Shown here: in pieces, positions 35,264 to 46,534 of the stretch
How the letters are laid out: every line of letters starts with the position of its first letter
Position numbering within the stretch: the stretch's first letter is position 1
Source of the DNA: Solen grandis
Lineage: Eukaryota; Mollusca; Bivalvia; Adapedonta; Solenidae
Direction of reading: 5' to 3'
Assembly (NCBI GenBank): GCA_021229015.1
Contig: CM037794.1
Coordinates: 42,613,126 to 42,677,125, forward strand
DNA length: 64,000 nucleotides
Translations under genes and position numbers: made by a program
Notes under the pieces: generated by a model
Databases searched by the model: none
Seen by the model: only the letters and a program-made list of their open reading frames with translations
Told to the model about the DNA's origin: nothing

Positions 35264-35497
35264 GTTATTGCAAACCCCTCACCGCGCGGGTTCGAAACCC
35301 GGCAGGGTCATTCGGATTTTCATGTGAGGAGGCCTTCCAGCTGGCTTGCGGTAGGTCGGTGGTTCTATCCGGATGCCTCCGTGCATTCGGGGTCTTCCTC
35401 CATCTGTAATTAGCTGGACGTCGCTATATGACTGAAATACTGTCGAAGCGACGGTAAACTCAAATAGTCAAGTCAAGTCAAGTCAAATTATTGCAAA
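35264..35497 (+). repeat. SINE family 1, 5'-truncated, with 10-bp target-site duplication
   Basis: The element (about 35274-35487) starts cccctcaccgcgcgggttcg and ends in (AGTCA)n. It is flanked by TTATTGCAAA at 35264-35273 and again at 35488-35497. The paralogous place in the duplicated segment (near 58020-58030, gttattccaaacatagcaat) has a single copy of the site and no SINE. Confidence 0.85.
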
Positions 35498-35730
35498 ACT
35501 GAGCAATATATGCGGTTGCCAGTTAAAATATTGTGAAAAAGAAGCGGTTGGCGTCTTTATTTCAAACGCCTTGTTTTATATATTGAGCATGTATCTTCAA
35601 AGTATAATGGGTAATTTCATGTATTTGTATCTGTGGTGGTATTATTGATATAAATATCATCTATTAAAAACAGGTTTATTGTAATCAGTAGTAATATCCT
35701 AGCCTGATATTTTAGTTTCTATTTTTTGTT

Positions 35731-35765
35731 CATTGGGTTTAACCTCTTATCGACAGTATTTGACA
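35731..35765 (-). repeat. SINE family 4 3'-end fragment
   Basis: The sequence gggtttaac..cttatcgacagtattt matches the inverse of the 3' end of the SINE at 44064-44360 (aaatactgtcggtgggacgttaaaccc). Confidence 0.5.
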
Positions 35766-35827
35766 ATGGGCGTAGTGTTTGTTTTCATCAGTCACACTTT
35801 TCCTCTTCTTTCATTTTAATAGCTAGC

Positions 35828-36250
35828 TATCATTACCCAGATTTTTCAAAGAAAAATTCTGGTTATTAGATTGGCGAATGTCGTTGTACGGGCGGGCGGC
35901 GTTAAACTTTCGTTTCCGGATGATAACTTGAGTCATACATGACATTTCAATACAAAAATTTTATGCTTATATGAAGAGCTTGCTTGGTATTGTTTTTCAA
36001 GTCAGCCGGGTCAAGGTCAAAACACTGTGACTAAAAATAGAAAATAAGTTTCCGGATGATAACTTGAGTCAGAGATGACATATTTATACCAATCTTTATG
36101 TACACTAGCTTATATTAAGAGCTTGCTTTGTATTGCATTTGAAGTCAGCTGGGTCAAGGTCAAGGTCACTGTGTCTAAAAATAGAAATTACAGGGAAAAC
36201 TTTCGTTTCCAGATGATAACTTGAGTCAGAGATGACAAAGCAAAATCAAA
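35828..36250. repeat. Inverted head plus ~140-155-bp tandem repeat (2.5 units)
   Basis: The head TACCCAGATTTTTC-aaa-GAAAAATTCTGGTTA is a near-perfect inverted repeat. Units follow, marked by gtttccggatgataacttga at about 35912, 36048 and 36205. Each unit includes agagcttgctt, gtcag-c-gggtcaaggtcaa and actgtg-ctaaaaatagaaa. The arrangement parallels the head-plus-array repeats at 27231 and 47093. Confidence 0.8.
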
Positions 36251-36265
36251 TTTTATATACAGTTG

Positions 36266-36484
36266 GCTTAACCCATTACCTCGATCACGATATCAATTTC
36301 TTTTTTTTATTTCAAATTTGTGATTTTTTTCAAAATTTAAAATGTTAATTTTGAATACTTTTAAAAACATTATGAAAATGGAGCATTTGCTCTAAAGAGC
36401 AAATGCTCCAGTTTTCGTTATATTTTCAAAAATCATGTTTCTCAGATGTGTCAAAATGTGTTGGTATCAGGTAATGGTTTAAGC
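36266..36484. mobile_element. TTAA-flanked (piggyBac-like) MITE with a perfect central palindrome
   Basis: The left end GCTTAACCCATTACCT (36266-36281) is inverted at the right as AGGTAATGGTTTAAGC (36469-36484), 15 of 16 matching. Both ends contain TTAA at the same position, giving the form TTAA-CCCATTACCT, which fits piggyBac-type termini. Near the centre is a perfect 14-bp palindrome: GGAGCATTTGCTCT at 36380-36393 and AGAGCAAATGCTCC at 36396-36409. No protein is encoded, so it is non-autonomous. It is absent from the paralogous segment at 57489-58760. Confidence 0.65.
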
Positions 36485-36769
36485 TCTATCTCTGCTTTAT
36501 CAGTAGTTCTATGCCTGCATCTTGCTTCTGTATGTGTGTATGTTTCTGTATTCCATCTGGAATGATAATTATCATATCAACATGCCTTTTGCTTCCCATC
36601 CAATATTCTTGCTTTGTCTTCATAATCAATTGCATGTTTATATAAGCGAACATTAATCATGAAAAATCTAGTTTTTGTGTCAGTCCTGACCTTTGTTTAT
36701 TATTATTATGGCCATGTTTTTAGACCTTGCGGTAAAGGAAAATCCTCGAGTTGGGTCTTGTTTTTTTGC

Positions 36770-37040
36770 TGAAGAGACATCATCGGAAGAGACAGTAGTT
36801 GGATACAAGGGAGTCCGGTGCGATACCCTAGCTCATATTGCGAATAGTCCGCTTGGATCTTTTACTTGCCCGGTGTATAGCACCGATACACGGGAGACAA
36901 GTTCCTGGTAAAACTCCGAGTTCCCATAGCAAATATATTTTGCCGAGTGCTAGACAAGAAAGCATCTGAAACCAATTTTATAGGCGGTCACCAGAGGAAA
37001 GTGTCCCGGCTGGGATTCGAACCCCAAACATCCTGAAATT
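36770..37040 (-). repeat. tRNA-derived SINE, family 3
   Basis: On the minus strand it has a perfect B box (GGGTTCGAATCCC at about 37010-37025). Body motifs are cgggcaagtaaaag and gctagggtatcgcaccgg-ctccctt. The latter recurs at 41880-41920 on the + strand. A 72-residue frame on the + strand through this segment is a shadow of the SINE. Confidence 0.7.
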
Positions 37041-37514
37041 TGTAACTACACTTTTTTGATATTGAATGTGAAAAGAAATCGTTCTGACATTGTTTTCTCG
37101 TGTGAATTTATATGTGTTACCTTGGTTTGATGCGAATAACTATGTCAAATAAGCTTAGCTATCCTTTGGTATATGTTATCCAATGAAAATACAATGGAAA
37201 TAATAAAAGAAAGATGTCATTGATTCTTAGTTGTTACTTGTTCATTTCGGTCGAACTACACAACAAATAAAAGTTGGATTGAACTAAAAAAATATTTGTT
37301 CTCAAAACAATAATTTTAAAATTTCAAACTAAGACAAAATCTCTCTTAAAATTCGTGTCATTAGTTAACTTCAAAGTATTAAGGTACAGTTTTCATCAGT
37401 AGGGAGAATGATGACTTTTACAAAAAGAAAACACACATATAAACATTAACTTATTTCACTTTCGCTCGATTGCTTTACGTCAACGACTTCTTGGCCCGGA
37501 GTACGAATTATGTG

Positions 37515-37600
37515 AATGGCTGTTATGTCATGTATCGCAGCATTTCATCTGTCTCATTTAGACAAGAAGGTCTCCAAATGACTAAAATATTTCAAACGTA
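37515..37600 (+). repeat. SINE family 4 3'-half fragment
   Basis: The sequence tatcgcagcatttcatctgtctca, followed by tagacaagaaggtctccaaatgac and taaaatattt, matches the 3' half of the SINE at 44064-44360. Confidence 0.6.
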
Positions 37601-38447
37601 CTAGATCTTTAAAGAAAATCTTATGCTTGACTATATGATGCTTTTTAAAACATCAATTTATACGAATGTTTTAGGCCTAATATATGGTAAAAGTACAGTA
37701 CAGTATGGAATGCACCATAAAAAATAGTTTTGTAATAAATAAAGAATGACTGGCAAAAATAATGGTGTTTCTCTTTTCATATCAGATACAGGCTTTTGAA
37801 TTGTTTTGGGTTGGTATATTTGAACATGTCTTTCCTACAAAACTTCACATTTAATAAGTGCATAATTGGTATTTGTTCATGCTATACTTTGCTATGCTAT
37901 AGTTTGGACTAACTTTTAAAGTTGTCATATCTGGTAAAAAGGACATGCCAAGAAACACTTCGCTCTGAGATGCTTGACCAGCTTGTTGTTAAAATTCGTC
38001 AGCTGAAAACATTCTGGCAATACCAGTACTTGTCTATTGAATTTTGGTAAGAATGACATTATGATGACAAAGAGATGACGACTATATCAAATCACATTGA
38101 TTTTTGTCGCATAATGATATATATTGGGTTTAATTATCATGCTAATTGTCCTTTCTTTCCATTCAAAACGATGCCGTGATGGTCAGTAACAAAATCAAAA
38201 TACACGATGTATAATATCAGCCAATCAAAACCATCATTCTTTTAAACAACCAAATCGGTTAATTTACATGGTCGTTTATATTTGAATATATAGATTGTAT
38301 AAAATATCGGGTTTGCTAGTTTGGTGGGTTGCTGAAATATCTGAGTGATCCTTAATTATGAAACCTATGTTCCCATTTGGCTATCTACATCGAACTTGTC
38401 AATCCTCATTTTCTTTTGCACTATTTCTCATAAAGAGGGATGGCGAA

Positions 38448-38550
38448 CACTAGTGATCGGAATCGGTTTGAAAACAGTGAATCGATTAATCGGAAATATT
38501 CCGAAGCCAAAATCGATTAGATAACCGATTTATAATCGGTTTCAAAACCC
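38448..38550. repeat. ATCGG-rich MITE-like segment
   Basis: Multiple direct and inverted copies of ATCGGTTT/AATCGATT (gatcggaatcggttt, aatcgattaatcgg, aaccgatttataatcggttt) after a cactagtgatcgg start. This style is common at hAT-type MITE ends. Borders and target-site duplication are unclear. Confidence 0.35.
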
Positions 38551-38837
38551 TTTTTAACTTGATTAGTTGTTGCGTTTGCATACTAATAAAATTAAACAAC
38601 TTCTTTTCTTCTATGTAGTGATATAAGAGTTAAAACAAAAATCAAATACATGCGTTCGCATTTATTATTTGCATTGGAAGAAAACACTTCAAAGTATTTA
38701 AGTTATATTTATATAGACTGATAATGGCTTGACACAGAATGAAATTTGACCATTAAACATTTTCAAAGAATAACATTGATAAATAAATAACAACATAGGG
38801 GCCTTGTTCAGAGAATAGGTCAAATTCAAAATGACTA

Positions 38838-38872
38838 CCGGTAAGTGTGAGAGTGAGAGAGACACACTTACC
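38838..38872. repeat. Perfect 11-bp hairpin
   Basis: CGGTAAGTGTG is inverted as CACACTTACCG across a 13-base GA-rich loop. It is short and unattached to any recognised gene. Confidence 0.6.
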
Positions 38873-41659
38873 GATGATCAATCAACGTTACTCAGATCGG
38901 ATTATCCACACATCCTGTTTTAGACACGTATGTGACTTTCATTATAATGGCAAGATAATGTAGAGAAAAAAATGAACAGGATGGAAAAAAGAAACACGCA
39001 CACATAGAAAGATTAAGCTATGGTTGAATGGATCTAAATATATAGGCCCCAATGTCATGAAATCATATTTCACTTTGTTTTTTTTTTACATGTCATTTGG
39101 CCAGACTGTAAAAACTGCAGTCACATCACTACCTGACCAAGTCACTTAGCGAGGACGTTTTCCAATATTATGGCAGAACAGAGAAAACATTGATTCTGTT
39201 CACAGAATAGTTCAGAATTGTTCTGATGCCATTAACACATAAATTTAAATAAATTCGAGGTAGACTATTACAATATTCAGGAGGGTTATATGTCGAAATT
39301 GATATATGTTGGAATGATTTAATACTTCCTTTCAGAATTAGACATTATCAATATTGGTTCATCGTCGAAATCTAAAATACTCGTACATTTATTCAATATA
39401 TGAATAAAATTCATCAGTTATATGAATGAAATTATAACATCGCCTTGTGAATAAAAAAATAACACCTTATTTTGTTTATCCATCGGAGTCGAAAATTTCT
39501 CTTGTCGTGTTGCAGTAATCTTGGCATCAGAGTCCTTCATCAGATCGGAAGGTATTGTTACTAGTTGGGCATGTAGCATTGTTCAACACACCGACAGTGT
39601 CTACTCGTATGTTTCTGCCGTTTTTATTATTAATCAACCATTGGATATTTAATCGACAAAAAAACATAGTTTTTGTGAAACCAATCAGCTACTTGCTGAC
39701 CAGTGAAACCTCACGAAGTGAATACTCTGTACGGTTTGAATACTCTTCATTGAAGTTACAAATAAAGCAAAAGTTGACTTTCAAAATCCGAATAAATATG
39801 TGTAAGTCGCCGTTCAATTTGCAACCAGGGGAAGAACGACAATTATCGTAGGAATAGGTACCGCTGTGCAATCCTTTTGTTTTATTTGTAGAATTCAAAC
39901 TATTTTAAAGAATAATATATTTCACGACACAAGTATTCTCGCATCGGCAAAACAGCTTTATATGACATCAGTAATATATAGGATTTGCAGAATTACAGTT
40001 ACAGCATTGCAGCCATATAATGAAACAAATTCATATGTTACTGTATCGCCATATCATACTGATTTCACGGACTAAATTATCATTATTATATTGTTTGTTG
40101 CTCGTCACATTATACATACAGAACGAAAGAAAAATAAGTTTGGTTGACCCTCAGCGGACTTCTTCATTACTGTTTGTAAGCTCATGCAGTTTCTCAGTCA
40201 TTCGATTTAATAAAACCCAAGACACAGTTCTCAGGCAATCATCAGCTAAATTATAAACAACATACATACGCAAGGACTCGCCTTACCTTGGAAAAATGCC
40301 GAATATGTTATTTTGTGTTGTTTTTTTTAACGATTTTAGATTAATTCAAAATATAATGAGGAATATATCAATAGAAAGGTGCATGTTTAAGGTCCTACTT
40401 TTATCTTATCGCTAAAGAAATAAAACAAGTTTAACGGAGGCCAACCTGTAATGATACAAAATGACACTAAAGTGCTATACGTGAGGCGTTTCTAAAGACG
40501 CTAGGAATGAGATATTTTAAATTTTTTAGCAGAGTCAATGGCGATGAATGATTTGGAAAGGGCAATTTGTGCGACTGCATAAGAACCATAATATCTTTCC
40601 TTGTCTGCAGTTTTGACAGTGAGAGCTCCGCGTCAAGTGGTTAGATTCGCTGACTTCCTATCACCGTGATAGTCTGTTTATTTCTGGCCTGGTGATTTCA
40701 GCTTTACACTTTATGACTCGACGTTACATTCCAAAACAGCAGCCGTGAATATCGTGATCGCTGTATTTTTCATGACATTTGAAACTATTTTAGTTAGGAA
40801 CGCATGTAATGCTATGTTCTTGCTGTTCCTACTCGTATATATCGTATGGTTAAATCAATGTTTTCTGAACAAAGCGTCTACTTTCCCAATAAGAAGTACG
40901 TGTAATATGTTTTATATTGTATAAAGGAAATGAAATTACGTTTATGATATTTTATAGCATAATTATCTTAAGACAAATAATGTCATGAGTGAGAAATTCA
41001 TGTGCCGTTTAAATCACGACCAGGTAACACTTGTGTTTAGCTACATACCGATATATCCATGCCATTGAGCGAGTAACGTTTTGATTAATGGGTTGTATTA
41101 CTGAATAGCATTATATAAGGTGGAGAGATACAGGAATCTTTGAAAAACATCTGGAATTTGGGAAGGTAGAAGCTAACTGTATGCACATAAGTACTCATTG
41201 TTCATGATCGGACAACAGCGATAAAAATATAATAATAATAAATGCAAACACGGCGTTTTATTTATAATATTGAAAACTGTTTTGTTTTTGCTCAAATTAT
41301 AGCATATATTTCTTCCTTTTGTGCCTTTTTACTTCTTAAATTTCTGCACGAATCGCGGTTTCTCAATAAAAATGATGTTACATTTCTAATCTAGTGATAT
41401 AATGATATTTTTAAAATTGAAACAATAAATCATAAAAACGGCTGCGTATTCATTGCTGACAACGACGCTAAGACAAACGCTTGCTAATTCATTTGTTTCA
41501 GAAAATAATAAAACAACAATGACATAAAATGCGTAGTATTCATTATTTGATTCATCATATAACTTTAAAACCAACGTGACCAGAAGACATATGCAACAAC
41601 AGTGTATATAATTTGATAAAATGATTGGTGATGTATCGGCATATTTAAGAGAGGAATCT

Positions 41660-41990
41660 AGTGGCGGAGCGCTGGCTCAGTGAAAACGCGCTGGATTGCG
41701 CATATTTGGGATTGGGGTTCCAATCATGGCCCAGGGACAGAGGTTCAAACACTTGGTCGAAATTATGAGGTATTTTTTCAGCATCACGTTTTCCAATGAA
41801 AAGTTCTGCGCTAGTTAAACCAGACATTGGAAAAGTTGTTTTGCTTGTTACGGTGTTATAAACGGGACAAGTTAAAAACTAAAGGGGCTAGGGTATGGCA
41901 CCGGGTTCCCTTGCAAAGTAAATCTGTCACCTTAAGTAGGTCTCATGTGCCTTTCAGTGTTATGGGAAGGTAACATTGATAGAAAATTCT
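41660..41990 (+). repeat. tRNA-derived SINE, family 3 (diverged)
   Basis: The start tagtggcggagcgctggctcag resembles an A box. The B-box region is ttggggttccaatc (about 41715). The 3' part acgggacaagttaaaaac, then ggggctagggtatggcaccggg-ttccctt, matches the family 3 copy at 36770-37040 in the same order. Confidence 0.6.
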
Positions 41991-42070
41991 AAGATAATCC
42001 TTATCAGAGGAGTAGGGTTAAAACTGCATATTTAAGTAAAACACACCTTATAGTTAACGCAATAAGCAAA

Positions 42071-42274
42071 GGGCGCCGTGGTCCAGTGGTAACGTATCCG
42101 ATAACGGATTAACGGGTTAGAACCCCGTTGGAGGCAAGAACTCTTCATGATCTTCCCGGGCGCAAAGTACTGGTCCAATCCAGGAACCGTCGATAAGGAT
42201 TAGTATAAGTTGTAAGAACTTGTTTCCCAATCGACGTAAAATAAATATGTTTAAACTAAATTAAACTAAATAAA
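42071..42274 (+). repeat. tRNA-derived SINE, family 2, with target-site duplication
   Basis: The element begins gggcgccgtggtccagtggtaacg (A box) and has a B box ggttagaacccc about 35 bases later. The body contains aggaaccgtcgataaggat, and the tail is a (TAAACTAAAT)n run. AAGCAAAG at 42064-42071 recurs at 42275-42282 and is the likely target-site duplication. Confidence 0.75.
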
Positions 42275-42289
42275 AAGCAAAGAAAGAGC

Positions 42290-43000
42290 CAAACAAATAT
42301 TATATTTTAATAAAAAAATCTATATTTCTTTTGTAACTAGTAGAAAAAACACAAGACGAAAACACATATATAGGATTTTGAATGTGCTTAATAATTCATC
42401 TAACTTAAGATATAATCTGCCTGATTAAGTAACTTCAGTAATGAAATCGCAATATCAAAGCTATTCAAATATATCAGTATGCTTAATAACAATGATTTAG
42501 TGGATTATATATAATCGTTCGTTTATACATATACATACGTCTGTGTTTCTTCATTTAAAAAAGCAACAGCACATGTTTCCTATTTTAAATCTATGGAACA
42601 GAATTGGGCAAAAATTGCATCTCGCCGTCTTACAAGTCCATGTTTACACGTGACATTCTGCCTTTGCCATACTGACAAGTGGTATGCTGTATTATGTTAA
42701 GTGCGTTTATCAATGCTGTCTACTGACTAATGCTCTTGTGTATCTTGCATCAGTTAATGATTTGGCTTTCATGTGTCATAATTTGATACTGTTATATTTT
42801 AAAGTTTTGTTGAGCTGCATGTCAATGTGACATTTGTTTTACATTTAATTGTCTAAACTGCTTCATTTGAGACAGAATAATCAAAGAGAAGTTAATTCGT
42901 AGAATCAAAATCCTGCGTTTCGTTTTTACTCAGGGGAGGAAACTGAATACTCGGAACTCAGGGAAAGTAATATTATCATAACAGGAGTTGAAATATAATA
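42290..43000. other. Unassigned sequence
   Basis: AT-rich, with no coding, tandem or SINE structure recognised. Confidence 0.4.
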
Positions 43001-43019
43001 AATGTATGACAGTTTGACT

Positions 43020-43386
43020 TTTTTAGGGGGGGGGGGGGGGGTTTCGTGGAGGGGCTTGCTACCCTGGGTAAAGGACGAGGATGCAATCTGAGTGGTATGT
43101 GAGGGAAATATGGTTGCTTTTTTTAAGTTTGATAAATGTTTTATATATTAAAATCTAAGCTTTGGGCTAAATAGTTTTATTCTCACTTAGGGTAATTTTT
43201 TGGTGTGTGTGTGTTGGGGGGAGGGGGCATAGCCCTTTGGAAAATATTTTTTCTAGGAGGACGGAGGTGCATTCTGAGGGGCATCTGAGAGAAATTTGGT
43301 AGATTATTTTTTTTCAGTTTTGACAAGATTCCTGTCCCACGACCCTCTTGTCATTGTAATTGGGGGGGGGGGGGGGGGGGGGGGGT
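43020..43386. repeat. G-rich tandem duplication with long G runs
   Basis: Two diverged copies of a ~170-bp unit share the order gaggggc.t..., gga-gaggatgcaatctga / gga-ggaggtgcattctga, ggg.at.tgagagaaat.tgg, tttttttt.agttt.ga. They sit beside G runs of 16 (43026-43041) and 24 (43362-43385). The unit between also has a GT/G-rich run near 43200. Confidence 0.6.
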
Positions 43387-44063
43387 ATCTCGCAAACAAA
43401 AAATATTTAACAAAATTAAAAAAAAAATGAAAATAAAATGTATGTTCAGCAATACTAAAGGCGTTTGCCTGATTCAGATTAAAGCAGACATAATTCCGTT
43501 GCCATAATGACAGCGTAGATAAGTGACAGTGGATGCTCTCTCAGCTAGTAATTGGCTAACTTTATTTCAATCAAGGCAATTTCAGTCATCAGAAAATTAT
43601 ATAATCAGGCCAGCTGTGGGATGGTGGGTGGGTGCTTGAGCCCCCTAGGCCGCCCGGTGAATCTGGGTCTTAATTACGAAACTACGAACAGTATGTAGAT
43701 CGAAGAGATGTGCTCGTATATAAAGTTTTGCGTGACGTTCATTATTTTTAAATATTCATCTTTGTAAGCCTGAGCTCATATTAATATCTGAAATGTTTGG
43801 CCTGCACTTAGAAAAACAATGGAAAGTATTATGTACAATGCAATTATGTCTTTAAGCAGTGAATCTACTTAGTTTTAATTTTTTTAAAAAGAAATAACTT
43901 TCTTTTTCGAATTTGGAAAACAGCCACAGTTTCGTACTTCATTTTGCCGATTTGTAGTATAAACTGACTTATTAAAGGTACGCCACCTTTTTTGTGGAGG
44001 ACGAAATTTCTGTATATACTACTCCGAACTATCGACAGCGAGTTCAGGTGACCAACTATAATT

Positions 44064-44370
44064 CTACTCGAGTTATAGAGCGTCCGCCTCGGATGCGGGA
44101 GGTCGTAAGTTCGATCCCTGGTCGCAACATACCAAAAACGCAAAAAATAGTACTGTTAAAGCTCCCTTGCTTGGCGCTCGCCATATAAGGGTAGTTGCAG
44201 GACTAGCTGGCCCGGTGTCAGGATAAAGTGACTGGGTGTGGTATCATGCCACATGTCCACGGCGTGATACTGCAATGTGACAGCACTATATCTGTCTCAA
44301 GTAGACATCGTCTCCAAATGACAGAAATACTGTCGGTGGGACGTTAAACCCAACAAACACTACTCGAGTA
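44064..44370 (+). repeat. tRNA-derived SINE, family 4
   Basis: The A-box-like part is ctcgagttatagagcgtcc and the B box is taagttcgatccctgg. The body has ggactagctggcccggtgtcag and gcgtgatactgcaatgtgac. The 3' end is cgtctccaaatgacagaaat, actgtcggtgggacgttaaa. CTACTCGAGT occurs at 44064-44073 and again from 44360. It looks like a target-site duplication but overlaps the A box. Confidence 0.8.
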
Positions 44371-46400
44371 AACTCGTATTGATGACGTAATAATTATACT
44401 CTAGTTAGCAATAAACTGAACGCATAAGGTTTACCCCTTGTGAAGTTATTTGTAAATAGACATATGATTAAAACAATAGATCTTTTATTTATGACCTTTT
44501 TCGAGCTTGGACTTGAATAAAGTAGCTGCCTGCTTAAGGCTTATTTAAAGACAGGATATCATAGATATTTATAACTTTCTATAATTTTGCCTAGATGCTT
44601 TCCGTCTGCCATATTGCTTTCTAGTCTACCCACCTACCTCGCTTGGTTGAACTCGCGTAACCCTACAGAGTTCGTAGAGTAAAAACCCCGCGCGTTTTAT
44701 TGCAACTCTGGAAACTCTAGTTAACTCTAGTAAGTAAACTGAACTCGCTCCAAGTCAAACCGGCATAGCGCCCCCCAACGTCATAATGCTAGGTGCACAT
44801 TTTGACATTTGTCATTCTGCTTGCGTACATGTGTTATTTTGCTTAGCTACATGTGTCATTCATCGATTCGTTAAACCGACGAAATAAATTCCATTTTAAT
44901 ACGAATGCGCAAACTGGACTGTCCAGCTATACACAGTGCTATACGGTGATGAAATGGAAATAATAGCAGATGTATTTTCAGTAGTTAATTATGATGTGAA
45001 TGAATAATGAATGTTTAATGTAAAAAACAAATAACGCAGACGACTATTACGCCGTATTGCACTAGTCAAAATGATGCTAGTCACTTAGACAAATGAAGCA
45101 ATAAACATGCCAAAGGGAAAATGTATTTTTTGCCCGAATTCTGTTCCATATAAGTCACATGTTTTTGAGACAATGTACACATGGCAAGTGTACATAAAAC
45201 GTGTCTTGAGTTTGTATCAGTGAAACCTGTTAATTTGTCTCGAAATTGGACCTACATAATGTCTCTATATTGTAAGACGCAGTATAAACTGACGTTGCTT
45301 AGCAACATATACATAGCACAAACGTCTGCTATGACTTTTAACTACAACAGACGGAAATTACATAAATTATAATGTTTTGCAGGAACTTGGATATCTTATG
45401 TAAAGTACATTATTGATTTACTGTCCGAAAACATTTGTAGTACGCGACTGAGACGTGACAAGATACAACATCAGGTCATAGTATGCACGTCTTGTCCTGG
45501 AAATGCGCTTGAATGATGTTTCACGACCAGTAATTGGACCTACGATCACACAGTTATGAGGCGTGTAAATACACGGTTGATATGTTAAAATTATTATCAT
45601 TATCATTATTACTATACATTTATATTTTAATTGCAGTTCCCGAACATACAACATACTTAGATTTTATTTTCATATTAAGTGAATTCTCAAATCATTGCAA
45701 CGTTAGCCTTTTTCATATTTAGGATATCTAACGTACATTTGTTCTCACAAACTTTCCAGGGTAAAACGTTTAAACGTTTTATATTCATTGCTTTGGTATT
45801 AATAGCAAATTGTTATTGAAAAATATCAAACTATCGATTTCTGATTTCTGGCGTGTTAATAGCGGAAATTCACCTGATATTCAAACTCTTATATTAATAA
45901 ATACTAAAATTGAACTGATGCAGTTTTAAATGACGCTATTTCGGTTGCATACACAGTTCAGACAACAAGAACCTTAAATTCAAGGAAAAGCACAACAATC
46001 TATTTTAAGTCTCAGCATATTTTATTTTACAAGATGTCTTTCTTCGAGATGGGACAATCGTCATTTACATAGTGAAATGCACAATCATAGCAGTACTCTG
46101 ATACAATGACACTCTGTCAGTATGTCACTTTCTTCATGTCCACGTTTCCTGTCACTAGACACATCCATGACACGATTTGTAGAGTAAAACTAATAAAAGG
46201 AAAAGTGAGGAAAAACATGACAAACACACATATATATTAATAAATTGGCAGACCACAATATCATGGATTCATCTGACTTGACATTTGCTTTTATATGCAT
46301 TTAGGCACATTGGTCTATATGATCTGGCATCTGGCGCCCGTAGCCGTTTGTTACCCTTTGCTATTTCGTATGATAAAAACAGTAATTTTTTAACAATGGC
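44371..46400. other. Unassigned sequence
   Basis: No coding segment or clear repeat was recognised. Short open frames at 45181-45372 and 45418-45722 lack domain motifs. Confidence 0.4.
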
Positions 46401-46410
46401 ACAAAACGAA

Positions 46411-46496
46411 GCCTCACTATGTGACTAGTTGCATAATAAACACGTCAGATATTGTCATACCATCAACATTTTTCATTGTTTTCTTTCGGTTCCTTC

Positions 46497-46532
<36 letters not shown>
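46411..46532 (+). repeat. Repeat terminus followed by (AAT)n, copy 1
   Basis: From gcctcactatgtgactagttg through catcaacatttttcattgttt to ttcggttccttcatat, it is almost identical to 48997-49095. An AAT microsatellite follows in both (46501-46532 and 49085-49094). Confidence 0.85.
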
Positions 46533-46533
<1 letters not shown>

Positions 46534-46534
46534 T

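Larger units (their letters stand above)
34862..37420 (+). repeat. Segmental duplication, copy 1 (with inserted elements)
   Basis: The backbone is collinear with 57489-58760. Matching anchors include aatttgata..a..gtacagcagaa, tcctacgcc-aggaaatgacgc, caatttcct..tatgaat, aggttaaacatta, agttaaaatatt, and tttgttctcaaaacaata near 37295. Copy 1 is about twice as long because it has gained a SINE, a tandem repeat, a TTAA-flanked MITE and a second SINE. No coding exon was recognised in the shared parts. Confidence 0.75.
37601..41650. other. Unassigned sequence, 4 kb
   Basis: No supported exon. An ATCGG-rich hAT-like segment lies at 38448-38550 and a perfect 11-bp hairpin at 38838-38872. Open frames near 39555-40256 on both strands overlap one another and show no domain, so they are not called. 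Confidence 0.4.

Noticed and set aside
36693..36911. 72-residue open frame on the + strand
   Set aside because: Its second half runs antisense through the body of a family 3 SINE. No domain was recognised.
39555..40256. Cluster of overlapping open frames on both strands
   Set aside because: The frames overlap in different registers, show no domain motif or splice logic, and composition matches the AT-rich background.
44075..44135. Functional tRNA gene
   Set aside because: The A and B boxes belong to a SINE whose body and 3' end follow and recur elsewhere in the window.
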